From assembly GCA_949825025.1 (NCBI GenBank), contig OX463786.1, positions 20,075,085 through 20,139,084 on the forward strand: a stretch of DNA of 64,000 nucleotides, read 5' to 3'. Origin of the DNA: Siphlonurus alternatus. Taxonomy: Eukaryota; Arthropoda; Insecta; Ephemeroptera; Siphlonuridae. The position numbers were made by a program, and so were the translations under genes. Positions 60,001 through 64,000 of this stretch are shown piece by piece (within the stretch, counting starts at the first letter, position 1; each line of letters opens with the position of its first letter). The notes beneath the pieces are model-generated. The model did no database searches, was not told the DNA's origin, and worked only from the letters and a program-made list of their open reading frames with translations.

Positions 60001-61998
60001 CTTTTTTGTTTGTGATTGAATCTTCAAAATTCCTTCATATTTAAACTCCTTGGGTCCAATTACATGACGTCAGGTGTTTTCAGTATGATCGTGCTAAAAT
60101 TAGAAGTTTTGGTTTTGTCAAGTTTTGCCGTTTTCACTGTTTTGAAGTTTAAGGCCTCAAAATCCGGCTTTTTTGTTTGTGATTAAATCTTCAAAATTCC
60201 TTCATATTTGAACTCCTAGGGTCCAATTACATGGTTTCAGGTGTTTTCAGTATGATCGAGCTAAAATTAAAAGTTTTGGTTTTGTCAAGTTTGGCCGTTT
60301 TCACTGTTTTGAAGTTTAAGGCCTCAAAATCCGGCCTTTCCAAAGTAACTTATCCAAACACTTGTCTGGGCCGATATACTTTTCCACGCGGCTAAGTATT
60401 TAGGTTATCCAGACTAGAACGTGGACAAGTTATCCGCCGGCTAAACCTCGCGAATAAGTCTTTTTGAATTCCCCTCATTATGTCAAATATGAATTTAAAC
60501 TAAAATCTTTTACTTTCAACCAAATGGCAGTAAGAAATTCCATAATTGGAAAATCTACACGATTTTTATTACAAATTAAGATGTATCGTCCATTTTTTTC
60601 ATTTAATGTAGCCTTCTTAAAATCATGTTATGAATCGCCACCGTAATCTGTGTTGATGCAAATATTTAACACGCAAAAGTGGACAACTTCCCTGAATTTT
60701 GTTAATTATAGAAATTTACAGAGGATAATGCTATATTTTAGCTTTCTTCTGAGCTATATACGGAACTTTTTTTAAGAAATTTACAGAGGGTTATGCTATA
60801 TTTTAGCTTTCTTCTGAGCTATATACGGAACTTTTTTTAAGAAATTTACAGAGGGTTATGCTATATTTTATCTTTCTTCTGAGCTATAATATACGGAACT
60901 TTTTTTAATTATTGGAAATGTAGTTCATTTGAAAGCATTTAAAATTTGGTACCTGATTAATTTCTAAAACAATAAAATAATCATAAGGGAGTTCCATAGG
61001 AAAATAAGTTTCATGAATATGAAGTCAGCGTATTTTTTTTTTTTATGTGTTATAGAGTTCATGGTGACTCTTTCGGTGCTTTTGAATGTTATTCTTATCC
61101 GCAATTGTGTTTTCTATGTATCGGTTGAAATAATAAACCAATAAAAATATCCATTTCTCAAGCCGTGCTGGATCCTGTTCCATCATTTTCCCTGTGACGC
61201 TTCTGAAATCTTTCCTGTCTTATCCTTATATTCAATACCTCAAATTAATACCTTCCTTTATTTCCATGTAAAAACCATTTCTCCAGACAGCGGTATAATC
61301 CTCTCATTTTCACTCGCTTTCTCGGTGATTGCAGACTGGAGAGAAGCCATTACGGCGAAAGCCGTTTGTCACCTTCACAATGAGATATTAGAATTTGAAA
61401 ATTTTAGTGGCTTAATCAAAAGAAGGGGTAAAAATATGATACTGTGTATTTTTTCAGATTTTTCTCAGACCGGGAACTATTTTTAAAAAATTATTGAAAG
61501 TCTATTTTGATGACGTCACGGGAGGCACTCGTTAGAAAAAATTATAGGGCAATTTCGCCAGTGACGTCATAAAATAGACTTTCAATAATTTTTTAAAAAT
61601 AGTTCCCGGTCTCAGAAAAATGTGAAAAAATTCACAGTACCATATTTTTACCCCTTCTTTCGATTAAGCCACTAAAATTTTCACATTCTAATATCTCATT
61701 GTCCTTCCGCAAGGAAGACTTTTTCCCATTACATTCCGAGAAGGCGTCTCGGCAGGCCCATGGCAGGATAGTTTTATAAACTCGTGTCGGACACACACTA
61801 CATTGGGACCTGTAACTTTACATCTACCTAAATAAAATTATATGACATAAATTAACAGTAACTCGAGATTATGTATCCAAATATAATAATAAAATAATGC
61901 AAATTTATGTGTTGCAGACGATATCTGACACGGAGGGCAGCTTGCTGGTCATGTCACTAAAATCAACTGTGGAGAGCTGCATTGTAATCGGAGGGTAG
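39078..61998 (+). CDS. DYNC2I1: Dynein-2 intermediate chain 1 (WDR60), 17 coding exons, 844 aa
   Basis: Exons 39078-39092, 40162-40584, 42294-42509, 43898-44056, 44826-44944, 46425-46542, 46969-47103, 47479-47583, 48087-48185, 49194-49403, 50763-50911, 52285-52385, 53665-53854, 54556-54689, 55671-55729, 56332-56553, 61918-61998 join in phase to 2535 bases including TAG. The product is one of the two WD40 intermediate chains of cytoplasmic dynein-2, the motor that returns cargo from the ciliary tip. Seen: a basic, Lys/Ser/Thr-rich N-terminus; an acidic stretch (DSYESDFESDFESC, about 219-232); DFATARQRQ at 338-346; WTQHP at 420-424; a VDYAAQMVLAVLGEV helix around 460-470; then WD repeats from about 530, with SLLMWDLQEE at 584-593. 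It is shorter than human WDR60 (1066), mainly before the acidic stretch. Confidence 0.92.
39395..39724. mobile_element. Foldback element in DYNC2I1 intron 1 (330 bp)
   Basis: AATGAGATATTAGAATGTGA at the left and TCACATTCTAATATCTCATT at the right, with long matching arms around a centre near 39555. Each arm carries a GACGTCACGGGAGG or GTGACATCATG segment next to the centre. A sister copy lies at 61377-61702 in the last intron. Confidence 0.8.
40162..40584 (+). CDS. DYNC2I1: DYNC2I1 coding exon 2
   Basis: Acceptor CTCATTGCAG, donor CAG|GTACTT, phase 0 both sides. It codes residues 6-146, a strongly basic, disordered-looking segment rich in Lys, Arg, Ser and Thr (RTRTKRETTPSKKDVKP). The rest of the long open frame beyond 40584 runs into the intron. 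Conservation of this part is low in the family, so the exon rests on splice sites, phase and composition. Confidence 0.8.
41336..42128. mobile_element. Foldback element split by a nested TTAA element
   Basis: The outer element has TGGACAACATACATGAAAAA at the left and a mirrored TATATGTTGTCCA at the right, and it matches the intact copy at 44972-45282. It is interrupted at 41444-41893 by a second element. The outer arms hold the ACTTTCAATAATTATTTAAA segment shared with relatives. Confidence 0.7.
41444..41893. mobile_element. Nested TTAA-bounded element (450 bp)
   Basis: TTAA at 41440-41443 and 41894-41897 bracket GGCTTAACCTGAGAAATTTG and CAAATTCTCAGGTTATACC. Removing it restores the continuous arm TTTTTAAATAATTATTG found in the sister elements, which proves an insertion event. 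No transposase frame; the open frame at 41612-41809 is not recognised. Confidence 0.75.
42294..42509 (+). CDS. DYNC2I1: DYNC2I1 coding exon 3
   Basis: Acceptor TTGTCCCACAG, donor GAG|GTACGT, phase 0 both sides. It codes residues 147-218: three 9-residue units of the type SSSSSGVPQ, then RLSRDRTRTRTISPSRSKL and DISDIEDTGHFSPASE. A 27-bp tandem repeat begins in the intron and carries the splice acceptor with it (see findings). Confidence 0.85.
43603..43885. repeat. Second copy of the TTTACACGTCTAAACC repeat
   Basis: It matches 38460-38730 closely in sequence and direction (TTTACACGTCTAAACCTAAT, CTTCGCTCAAAGTGAAG, ATTGAATAAAAGATGGAATT). It ends only about 13 bases before exon 4, so the acceptor's upstream region lies in or next to the repeat. 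Confidence 0.65.
43898..44056 (+). CDS. DYNC2I1: DYNC2I1 coding exon 4
   Basis: Acceptor AATTTCCAG, donor AAG|GTGAAT, phase 0 both sides. It codes residues 219-271: DSYESDFESDFESCSSDESS. A comparable acidic stretch with repeated Tyr/Phe-Glu-Asp units is found in WDR60 proteins. Confidence 0.9.
44366..44700. mobile_element. Palindromic MITE with internal insertion
   Basis: GGTATTACACGATACAACTT at the left and AAATTGTATCGTGTATTGGC at the right are the ends of the family at 10138-10293. The body is interrupted by about 220 bases (44420-44640) that include a T run of about 24. Confidence 0.5.
44826..44944 (+). CDS. DYNC2I1: DYNC2I1 coding exon 5
   Basis: Acceptor TTCTCCTAG, donor CAGAG|GTGATT (rather weak at +5), phase 0 in and 2 out. 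It codes residues 272-310 (VITPAPVTSQMSSVGPA, KISIPSLSAEQRV). Confidence 0.8.
44972..45282. mobile_element. Intact foldback element (311 bp)
   Basis: AATGGACAACCTACATGAAA at the left and its inverse CATGTAGGTTGTCCATT at the right. The arms include AATGAATAGAGGGCACC and mirrored copies of it. It is the complete form of the element split at 41336-42128. Located 28 bases after exon 5. Confidence 0.75.
45455..46031 (-). mobile_element. 5S-derived SINE copy split by a nested TTAA element
   Basis: The pieces 45455-45552 (AACTTGAGCGTTTCGCGGGC, GGCCACGGCC) and 45927-46031 (GAAAACCTCAGCCAGGAT, GCAATGGTCCAAAG) match consecutive parts of the SINE at 4063-4418. Between them sits the element 45557-45922. 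The 5S head is absent beyond about 46031. Located in DYNC2I1 intron 5. Confidence 0.7.
45557..45922. mobile_element. Nested TTAA-bounded foldback (366 bp)
   Basis: TTAA at 45553-45556 and 45923-45926 bracket GGTAGAGATAATACGGATCA and its inverse TGATCCGTATTATCTCTACC. The termini match 20580-21118, while the middle (CCCCTATCAGTAGGTAAAAT) matches 35956-36303. It therefore combines ends of one subfamily with the core of another. It interrupts a 5S-derived SINE. Confidence 0.8.
46425..46542 (+). CDS. DYNC2I1: DYNC2I1 coding exon 6
   Basis: Acceptor TCCTACAG, donor CAG|GTGAGT, phase 2 in and 0 out. It codes residues 311-350 and contains DFATARQRQ, a strongly conserved WDR60 motif. The acceptor has only a moderate pyrimidine tract. 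Confidence 0.88.
46610..46850. repeat. Third, inverted copy of the TTTACACGTCTAAACC repeat
   Basis: GAGGAAAAAATACGAGATTA, GAGCGAGAAGAAAATGAGG and GTAAAAGTACGATAAGATT are inverted, diverged matches of the copies at 38460 and 43603. Located in DYNC2I1 intron 6. Confidence 0.5.
46969..47103 (+). CDS. DYNC2I1: DYNC2I1 coding exon 7
   Basis: Acceptor TGTTCGCAG, donor CAG|GTGGGT, phase 0 both sides. It codes residues 351-395 (ATRRGTELLSMLRLDEVNF, TLLHVPPCHYLDLMTRL), matching the conserved segment after DFxTARQRQ in WDR60. Confidence 0.9.
47479..47583 (+). CDS. DYNC2I1: DYNC2I1 coding exon 8
   Basis: Acceptor TGTCTTTGCAG, phase 0. It codes residues 396-430 and ends WTQHPACLDRE; WTQHP is conserved in WDR60. 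The frame stays open only to TAA at 47602 and contains no GT donor in the required phase. A GC donor, GAGAG|GCGAGA, lies at 47584 and gives phase 0, as the next exon needs. Confidence 0.82.
48087..48185 (+). CDS. DYNC2I1: DYNC2I1 coding exon 9
   Basis: Acceptor TTTGCTTGCAG, donor CAG|GTGAGT, phase 0 both sides. It codes residues 431-463 (PKLDLTRLEKFVDYAAQ), the first half of a helical segment that continues in exon 10. An overlapping, longer open frame in another register (48065-48328) is not coding. Confidence 0.9.
49194..49403 (+). CDS. DYNC2I1: DYNC2I1 coding exon 10
   Basis: Acceptor TCCTCCGCCAG, donor CCG|GTAATG, phase 0 both sides. It codes residues 464-533 (MVLAVLGEVNTTQSSL, LLRGRPAMLLDFSDRSRLL), leading into the first WD blade. 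Upstream is a long T run at about 49119-49128. Confidence 0.92.
49926..50330 (-). pseudogene. 5'-truncated non-LTR retrotransposon, RT C-terminus
   Basis: On the minus strand a frame of about 111 codons (50330 down to 49995) has the hallmarks of the C-terminal part of non-LTR reverse transcriptases of the jockey/CR1 type: HNNINHSYNTRYK, then FSPAIHRTSAYENGPHY and FQKLYNNLPSHLKSE. It is followed by an AATAAA signal (TTTATT at 49950-49955 on the plus strand) and a TTTGAA-type tail (49930-49950). The catalytic domains are missing, so this is a dead fragment. It lies in DYNC2I1 intron 10. Confidence 0.8.
50591..50762 (+). pseudogene. Decayed partial duplicate of exon 11 with its acceptor
   Basis: CACCCAGGACCCGTATTACG at 50591 is a copy of CACCCAGGACCCCGTGTTAC at 50756, with one C lost. 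It is followed by two or three degenerate copies of the exon segment GACACGTGTTGGGACCACGT. Using its acceptor (exon from 50598) would reach an in-frame stop within 14 codons, so it is a relic and not a working exon. Confidence 0.75.
50763..50911 (+). CDS. DYNC2I1: DYNC2I1 coding exon 11
   Basis: Acceptor CTGCACCCAG, donor GATGG|GTAAAT, phase 0 in and 2 out. It codes residues 534-582 (RQNLVLVWWTAVPDC, then EWSSLVFAATTDG), a WD-repeat blade that is finished by GSLLMWDLQ in exon 12. Confidence 0.9.
51399..51715. mobile_element. Foldback element (317 bp)
   Basis: AGTATTGTCCTCAATTTTTT at the left and TTGAGGACAATACT at the right. The arms contain ATGGATAGAGGGTGCAAAGT and GTGACGTCACG segments in mirrored order. 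Related to the elements at 44972 and 39395. Located in DYNC2I1 intron 11. Confidence 0.75.
51833..52241. mobile_element. TTAA-bounded near-perfect foldback (409 bp)
   Basis: TTAA at 51829-51832 and 52242-52245 bracket GGGCATTGGGTGTAGCACCG and its inverse. The arms are about 190 bases each around a T/A-rich centre near 52030. It ends 43 bases before exon 12, so a very stable hairpin would form in the pre-mRNA right beside the 3' splice site. Confidence 0.8.
52285..52385 (+). CDS. DYNC2I1: DYNC2I1 coding exon 12
   Basis: Acceptor TTGCCTGCAG, donor TCAG|GTACAA, phase 2 in and 1 out. It codes residues 583-616 (GSLLMWDLQEEKYHHP, then TYNVRTPTFTS). The WD dipeptide at 588-589 closes a propeller blade. 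Confidence 0.93.
53665..53854 (+). CDS. DYNC2I1: DYNC2I1 coding exon 13
   Basis: Acceptor CAACTTGACAG, donor ATCAG|GTATTC, phase 1 in and 2 out. It codes residues 617-679 (HHVVVKLAPLSGGQLLSVD, EAGLMVTWSVLKL). Two upstream acceptors (after TTTTCTAG and AAATTCAG) are rejected because, in the required phase, both run into stops within a few codons. Confidence 0.9.
54202..54487. mobile_element. Head-to-tail pair of palindromic MITEs
   Basis: The first unit (54202-54351) runs from AAGCCGGTATTACACC to AATACCGGCTT; the second (54352-54487) begins directly with TACACGATATAATTTTGC and ends AATACCGGCTT. Each is a foldback of the family seen at 10138-10293. They share one terminus at the junction. Confidence 0.75.
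54556..54689 (+). CDS. DYNC2I1: DYNC2I1 coding exon 14
   Basis: Acceptor TTGTCCACAG, donor CAGG|GTGAGA, phase 2 in and 1 out. It codes residues 680-724 (LGDRVLLTFDCGSVTIVST), another propeller blade. Confidence 0.9.
54796..55179. mobile_element. TTAA-bounded foldback (384 bp)
   Basis: TTAA at 54792-54795 and 55180-55183 bracket GGTAGAAATAACG and CGTGTTATCTCTATC. Subterminal arms (AGCTCCATTTGATTAACATG and AAATCAAATGGAGCT) are mirrored. It belongs with the elements at 20580 and 30097. Located in DYNC2I1 intron 14. Confidence 0.7.
55671..55729 (+). CDS. DYNC2I1: DYNC2I1 coding exon 15
   Basis: Acceptor ATGTTCGCAG, donor GTG|GTAAGC, phase 1 in and 0 out. A short exon, too short to show as an open frame by itself, coding residues 725-744 (TTQGHCRIDVSPNNGYEFV). 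It is needed to link exons 14 and 16 in phase. Confidence 0.85.
56332..56553 (+). CDS. DYNC2I1: DYNC2I1 coding exon 16
   Basis: Acceptor TCTCTTTCAG, donor ATT|GTAAGT, phase 0 both sides. It codes residues 745-818 (VLDSAGTARVYRLPSCRLV, GLLLLLSSRKHVRLF). The exon is packed with ACACGTG and CACGTGG words. Confidence 0.9.
56634..57101. mobile_element. Foldback element (468 bp)
   Basis: AATTAGGTTGCTGCATGCCA at the left is mirrored by TGGCATGCAGCAACCTAATT. The inner arms (GGTCACGTGACCTGGAGGC, ATGACGTCATTACATTCTTT) are also mirrored. The loop contains GTTGCTATGGAAAC at 56844-56857, which resembles an X-box with one departure in the first half. Confidence 0.75.
57795..57930 (+). repeat. Left direct repeat flanking the satellite
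   Basis: It begins TCCAAAGTAACTTATCCAAA and ends TTTTTGAATTCCCCTC. The same 136-138 bases recur in the same orientation at 60339-60476 with about 10 differences. Inside, AACTTATCC/GGCCTA and ACGTGGACAAGTTATCC segments form a weak internal foldback. Confidence 0.85.
57941..60335 (+). repeat. 167-bp satellite array, about 15 units
   Basis: Units start (at CCAATTACAT) at 57941, 58108, 58277, 58444, 58611, 58720, 58887, 59054, 59221, 59388, 59555, 59722, 59889, 60056 and 60223. Almost all are 167 bases; one is cut to 109 and the last is partial. Each holds ATGACGTCAGGTG or a variant, CAAGTTTTGCCGTTTTCAC, and CTCAAAATCCGGCTTTTTTG. The last six alternate between two types (ACATGGTTTCA and ACATGACGTCA), a 334-bp higher-order repeat. 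Leftmost units are the most diverged. Confidence 0.92.
60339..60476 (+). repeat. Right direct repeat flanking the satellite
   Basis: Direct copy of 57795-57930, starting TCCAAAGTAACTTATCCAAA right after the truncated last satellite unit and ending TTTTTGAATTCCCCTC. Confidence 0.85.
60717..60905 (+). repeat. Short tandem array, three ~67-bp units
   Basis: The unit GAAATTTACAGAGGGTTATG, CTATATTTTAGCTTTCTTCT, GAGCTATATACGGAACTTTT occurs three times in a row with few differences. Confidence 0.85.
61377..61702. mobile_element. Foldback element, sister of 39395-39724
   Basis: ACAATGAGATATTAGAATTT at the left and CACATTCTAATATCTCATTG at the right; the arms carry GATGACGTCACGGGAGGC next to the centre. 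It matches the element in DYNC2I1 intron 1 almost throughout, except for the centre. Confidence 0.8.
61918..61998 (+). CDS. DYNC2I1: DYNC2I1 coding exon 17 (last)
   Basis: Acceptor TGTGTTGCAG, phase 0; stop TAG at 61996-61998. It codes residues 819-844 (TISDTEGSLLVMSLKSTVE, then SCIVIGG). Too short to appear as an open frame by itself. It is supported by phase, an EGSLLVMSL strand typical of a WD blade, and the lack of any later candidate. Confidence 0.75.
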   Translation, partial: TISDTEGSLLVMSLKSTVESCIVIGG

Positions 61999-62060
61999 TA
62001 GAAAATTATTGTAGAATAATAATTTATTTATGTTGTAATTTGTTTTTAAAATGTTAAATT

Positions 62061-62106
62061 ATTAAAAAATATTTCAATTTGTTTTTAATTTTTAATGATT
62101 AATAAA
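62061..62106 (+). terminator. Poly(A) signals of DYNC2I1
   Basis: ATTAAA at 62061-62066 and AATAAA at 62101-62106 are the first two signals after the stop codon. The DNA downstream is AT-rich and has others, so the true end is not certain. Confidence 0.45.
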
Positions 62107-64000
62107 AAAAAATTGTTTAAGTTTGTTTTCTTAATTTTTAATATTTTATTAAATAAAACTATAAAAATGGAAAAATGTCTCAATATTTTAATCAGCCTCT
62201 GGTAATTGGTAATATCAGAGTTATAGACAAATTTTGATCCCGGTAGACATTGTAAAATTCAATATTAATCACTTCTTAAAATATCCATTAAATTCAAGTC
62301 AATTAAAATAATGAGTACATCAAAACACAAAATTCACACTTTGAGACATTATTCTAAAAAATTATTTGAAAAAAACAAAAAAAAATTTTCACTGAATAAA
62401 CTCACTTTCAATTAATATATTTTTAAGTTTGCTCTTGAACAACTTTTCACTTAACATTTCTGATGCAAGCAGGAATAAAATCATAAATTTTTGCTGATTG
62501 ATAAAGCGGACTTTACTTCAATAAAGCAGACTTATTATTACACTTTTTTTTTCTTATTTCTAGTTTCATACATATGGTTATGACACTCATAGTATTCAGT
62601 ATGTTTTCTTCTACTGTCAATTATGATAATTATTAACAACTTTATCATTCAATTTATGGTTTATAATTATATATTAAGAAAATTTATTATGTATGGTTTA
62701 ATAGTCATTGATGTTTTCTAGAAATTATTTGATAATATTTATATCAAAGTAATATCCTATATTATGTTTAATTTCTTTGATTTTATCCCCAGTAAGGAAA
62801 TGGATAACCGAATCTCCATATTATTATTTATTTAATATAATTATAATTTCTCTTTAACTTTTATTACATAAAATATTTCATTCTTCCTGGAATACACGTA
62901 ATAATATTTTTAGATCGTTTGATTCTTTCTTTCAATACCAAAAGTTTCTTAGGAGCTCCATGGCGAGCAAAACTTTTAAATGAATTAAGATATTAAATTA
63001 ATCCAAAGTTAAGTATTAATTGACTTACCAAAGTTAAATAAAATTAGTTTTCACAATTCATTCCTTTCTGTTGATATATCTGGAAGCCTTTGTTATCATA
63101 TGTACAAAGAAAGCTATTAATCTTGACTCATTTGGAAATTAATTCTTTTTGAAAGATATTTTTCTACAAAAGAAATTCACAGGAAATTAATGTTGACGTG
63201 AATAGAAATCTAAGGTTTTTGTTACAATTAATTTTGGAAAATAAATTGTTTGAGAAAGAGAGAGAATTTTCTCGTTTCTACCCTTTGCAAGTTCAATTTT
63301 TCTTTAAAAAATGTGTTATGATTATGTAATTATGATTAATATTATTAATAAAATTATTTTAATGTTTTTAATTTCAATTAAAAAAAATAGATACTTAGTT
63401 TTTAAGTTTGCCTCTTATAGAATCGCATGATTTCGTAGCGTATAATGATAAAAAAAATAAGAAGAACCTATCAGATTAGGTGTGCGCGCGCACACACAAC
63501 TTCGTATCATATGCCTTCATATGATAAGAAATTTAAATAAGTAAAAATATTTTTATATTAAGAACACCCGTGACGCTATTTCATTCTAAGAAAATTGAAA
63601 TACCATTTTGAAAATTTGAATCAATATTTATTCATAACATTGAATATCATTTTCGTTATCACAACATAAGACTCTCCGACCACTCTCCTCATGTGATTTT
63701 AGCATATACGCAAATATAAGTTATACAAACGTATATATTGATTGATACAGCAAAGTGTGTTCAGATTCCAAATATAATACACACTTTATATATATAATAA
63801 CAATAATATATGTTTATTGGGTATCAGTACATAAAAAATAGAGTACAAAAACCCAGTGGGTTAAAAAGGATATCCCATTCACAAAAAGTGTCCATGTTTT
63901 CTTGAAATGAGTATTCAGATATTTCCAAGGATTTTGTATGTATGGATAGGTTATCTCTATACCAATAGCATTAGACCTACTGAGGCAAATCTCCAACGTA
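62107..64000. other. Intergenic DNA; possible minus-strand 3' end at the edge
   Basis: AT-rich, with no exon found up to about 63780. At 63814-63996 on the minus strand a 60-codon frame (TWTLFVNGISFLTHWVF) continues out of the window and is followed by AATAAA (TTTATT at 63823-63828 on the plus strand) and an AT-rich tail. It could be the 3' end of a LINE or of a neighbouring gene. I cannot decide which. Confidence 0.35.

Larger units (their letters stand above)
56554..61917 (+). other. DYNC2I1 last intron (5.4 kb) with satellite array
   Basis: The donor is GTAAGT and the acceptor TGTGTTGCAG. The intron holds a long foldback (56634-57101), a satellite array between direct repeats (57795-60476), three copies of a ~67-bp tandem unit (about 60717-60905) and a foldback at 61377-61702. 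No coding exon of another gene is seen. Confidence 0.7.

Noticed and set aside
57941..60335. Open frames of 60-70 codons in the satellite
   Set aside because: They recur with the repeat unit and do not stay open from unit to unit, so they are not a repeat protein.

Overview
The window is nuclear DNA of an arthropod, most likely an insect. It is very AT-rich and carries two large intron-containing genes, both on the plus strand. Their exons are much richer in GC than the introns and intergenic DNA, and they use ordinary GT-AG splicing (one GC-AG exception is proposed). The dense load of short foldback transposons, a 5S-rRNA-derived SINE, LINE 3' ends and long microsatellites fits a repeat-rich insect genome. 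A hemipteran such as a planthopper is a guess that the sequence alone cannot prove.

Layout. Bases 1-10,750: intergenic DNA with repeats, including two 5S-derived SINE copies facing each other in inverted orientation (3659-4418). Bases about 10,750-34,890: the rhotekin gene (Rtkn), nine coding exons, 533 codons when joined, with a 15-kb first intron. Bases 34,891-39,010: intergenic DNA. Bases about 39,012-62,106: DYNC2I1 (WDR60), the intermediate chain 1 of cytoplasmic dynein-2, seventeen coding exons, 844 codons when joined. Its promoter holds a textbook RFX X-box 53 bases before the ATG. Bases 62,107-64,000: intergenic, with a possible 3' end of a minus-strand transcription unit at the edge.

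I rebuilt both gene models by hand from splice sites and reading phase. In both, all exon phases agree and the total length is a multiple of three. Rtkn is a Rho-GTP effector (HR1, anillin-like, PH). DYNC2I1 works in retrograde intraflagellar transport in cilia. They have no obvious functional link and are simply neighbours in the same direction.

The most unusual content is in the repeats. (1) Four copies of a retroposon-like unit only about 53-61 bases long are each bounded by perfect 11-17 base target-site duplications; I do not recognise this family. (2) At least nine elements are bounded by TTAA, as expected for piggyBac-type mobilisation, several nested in other repeats. (3) A 167-bp satellite with a 334-bp higher-order pattern sits in the last DYNC2I1 intron between two 136-138-bp direct repeats. 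(4) DYNC2I1 shows local experiments in splicing: a 27-bp tandem repeat that copies a 3' splice site, a decayed partial duplication of exon 11, and a probable GC-AG intron.
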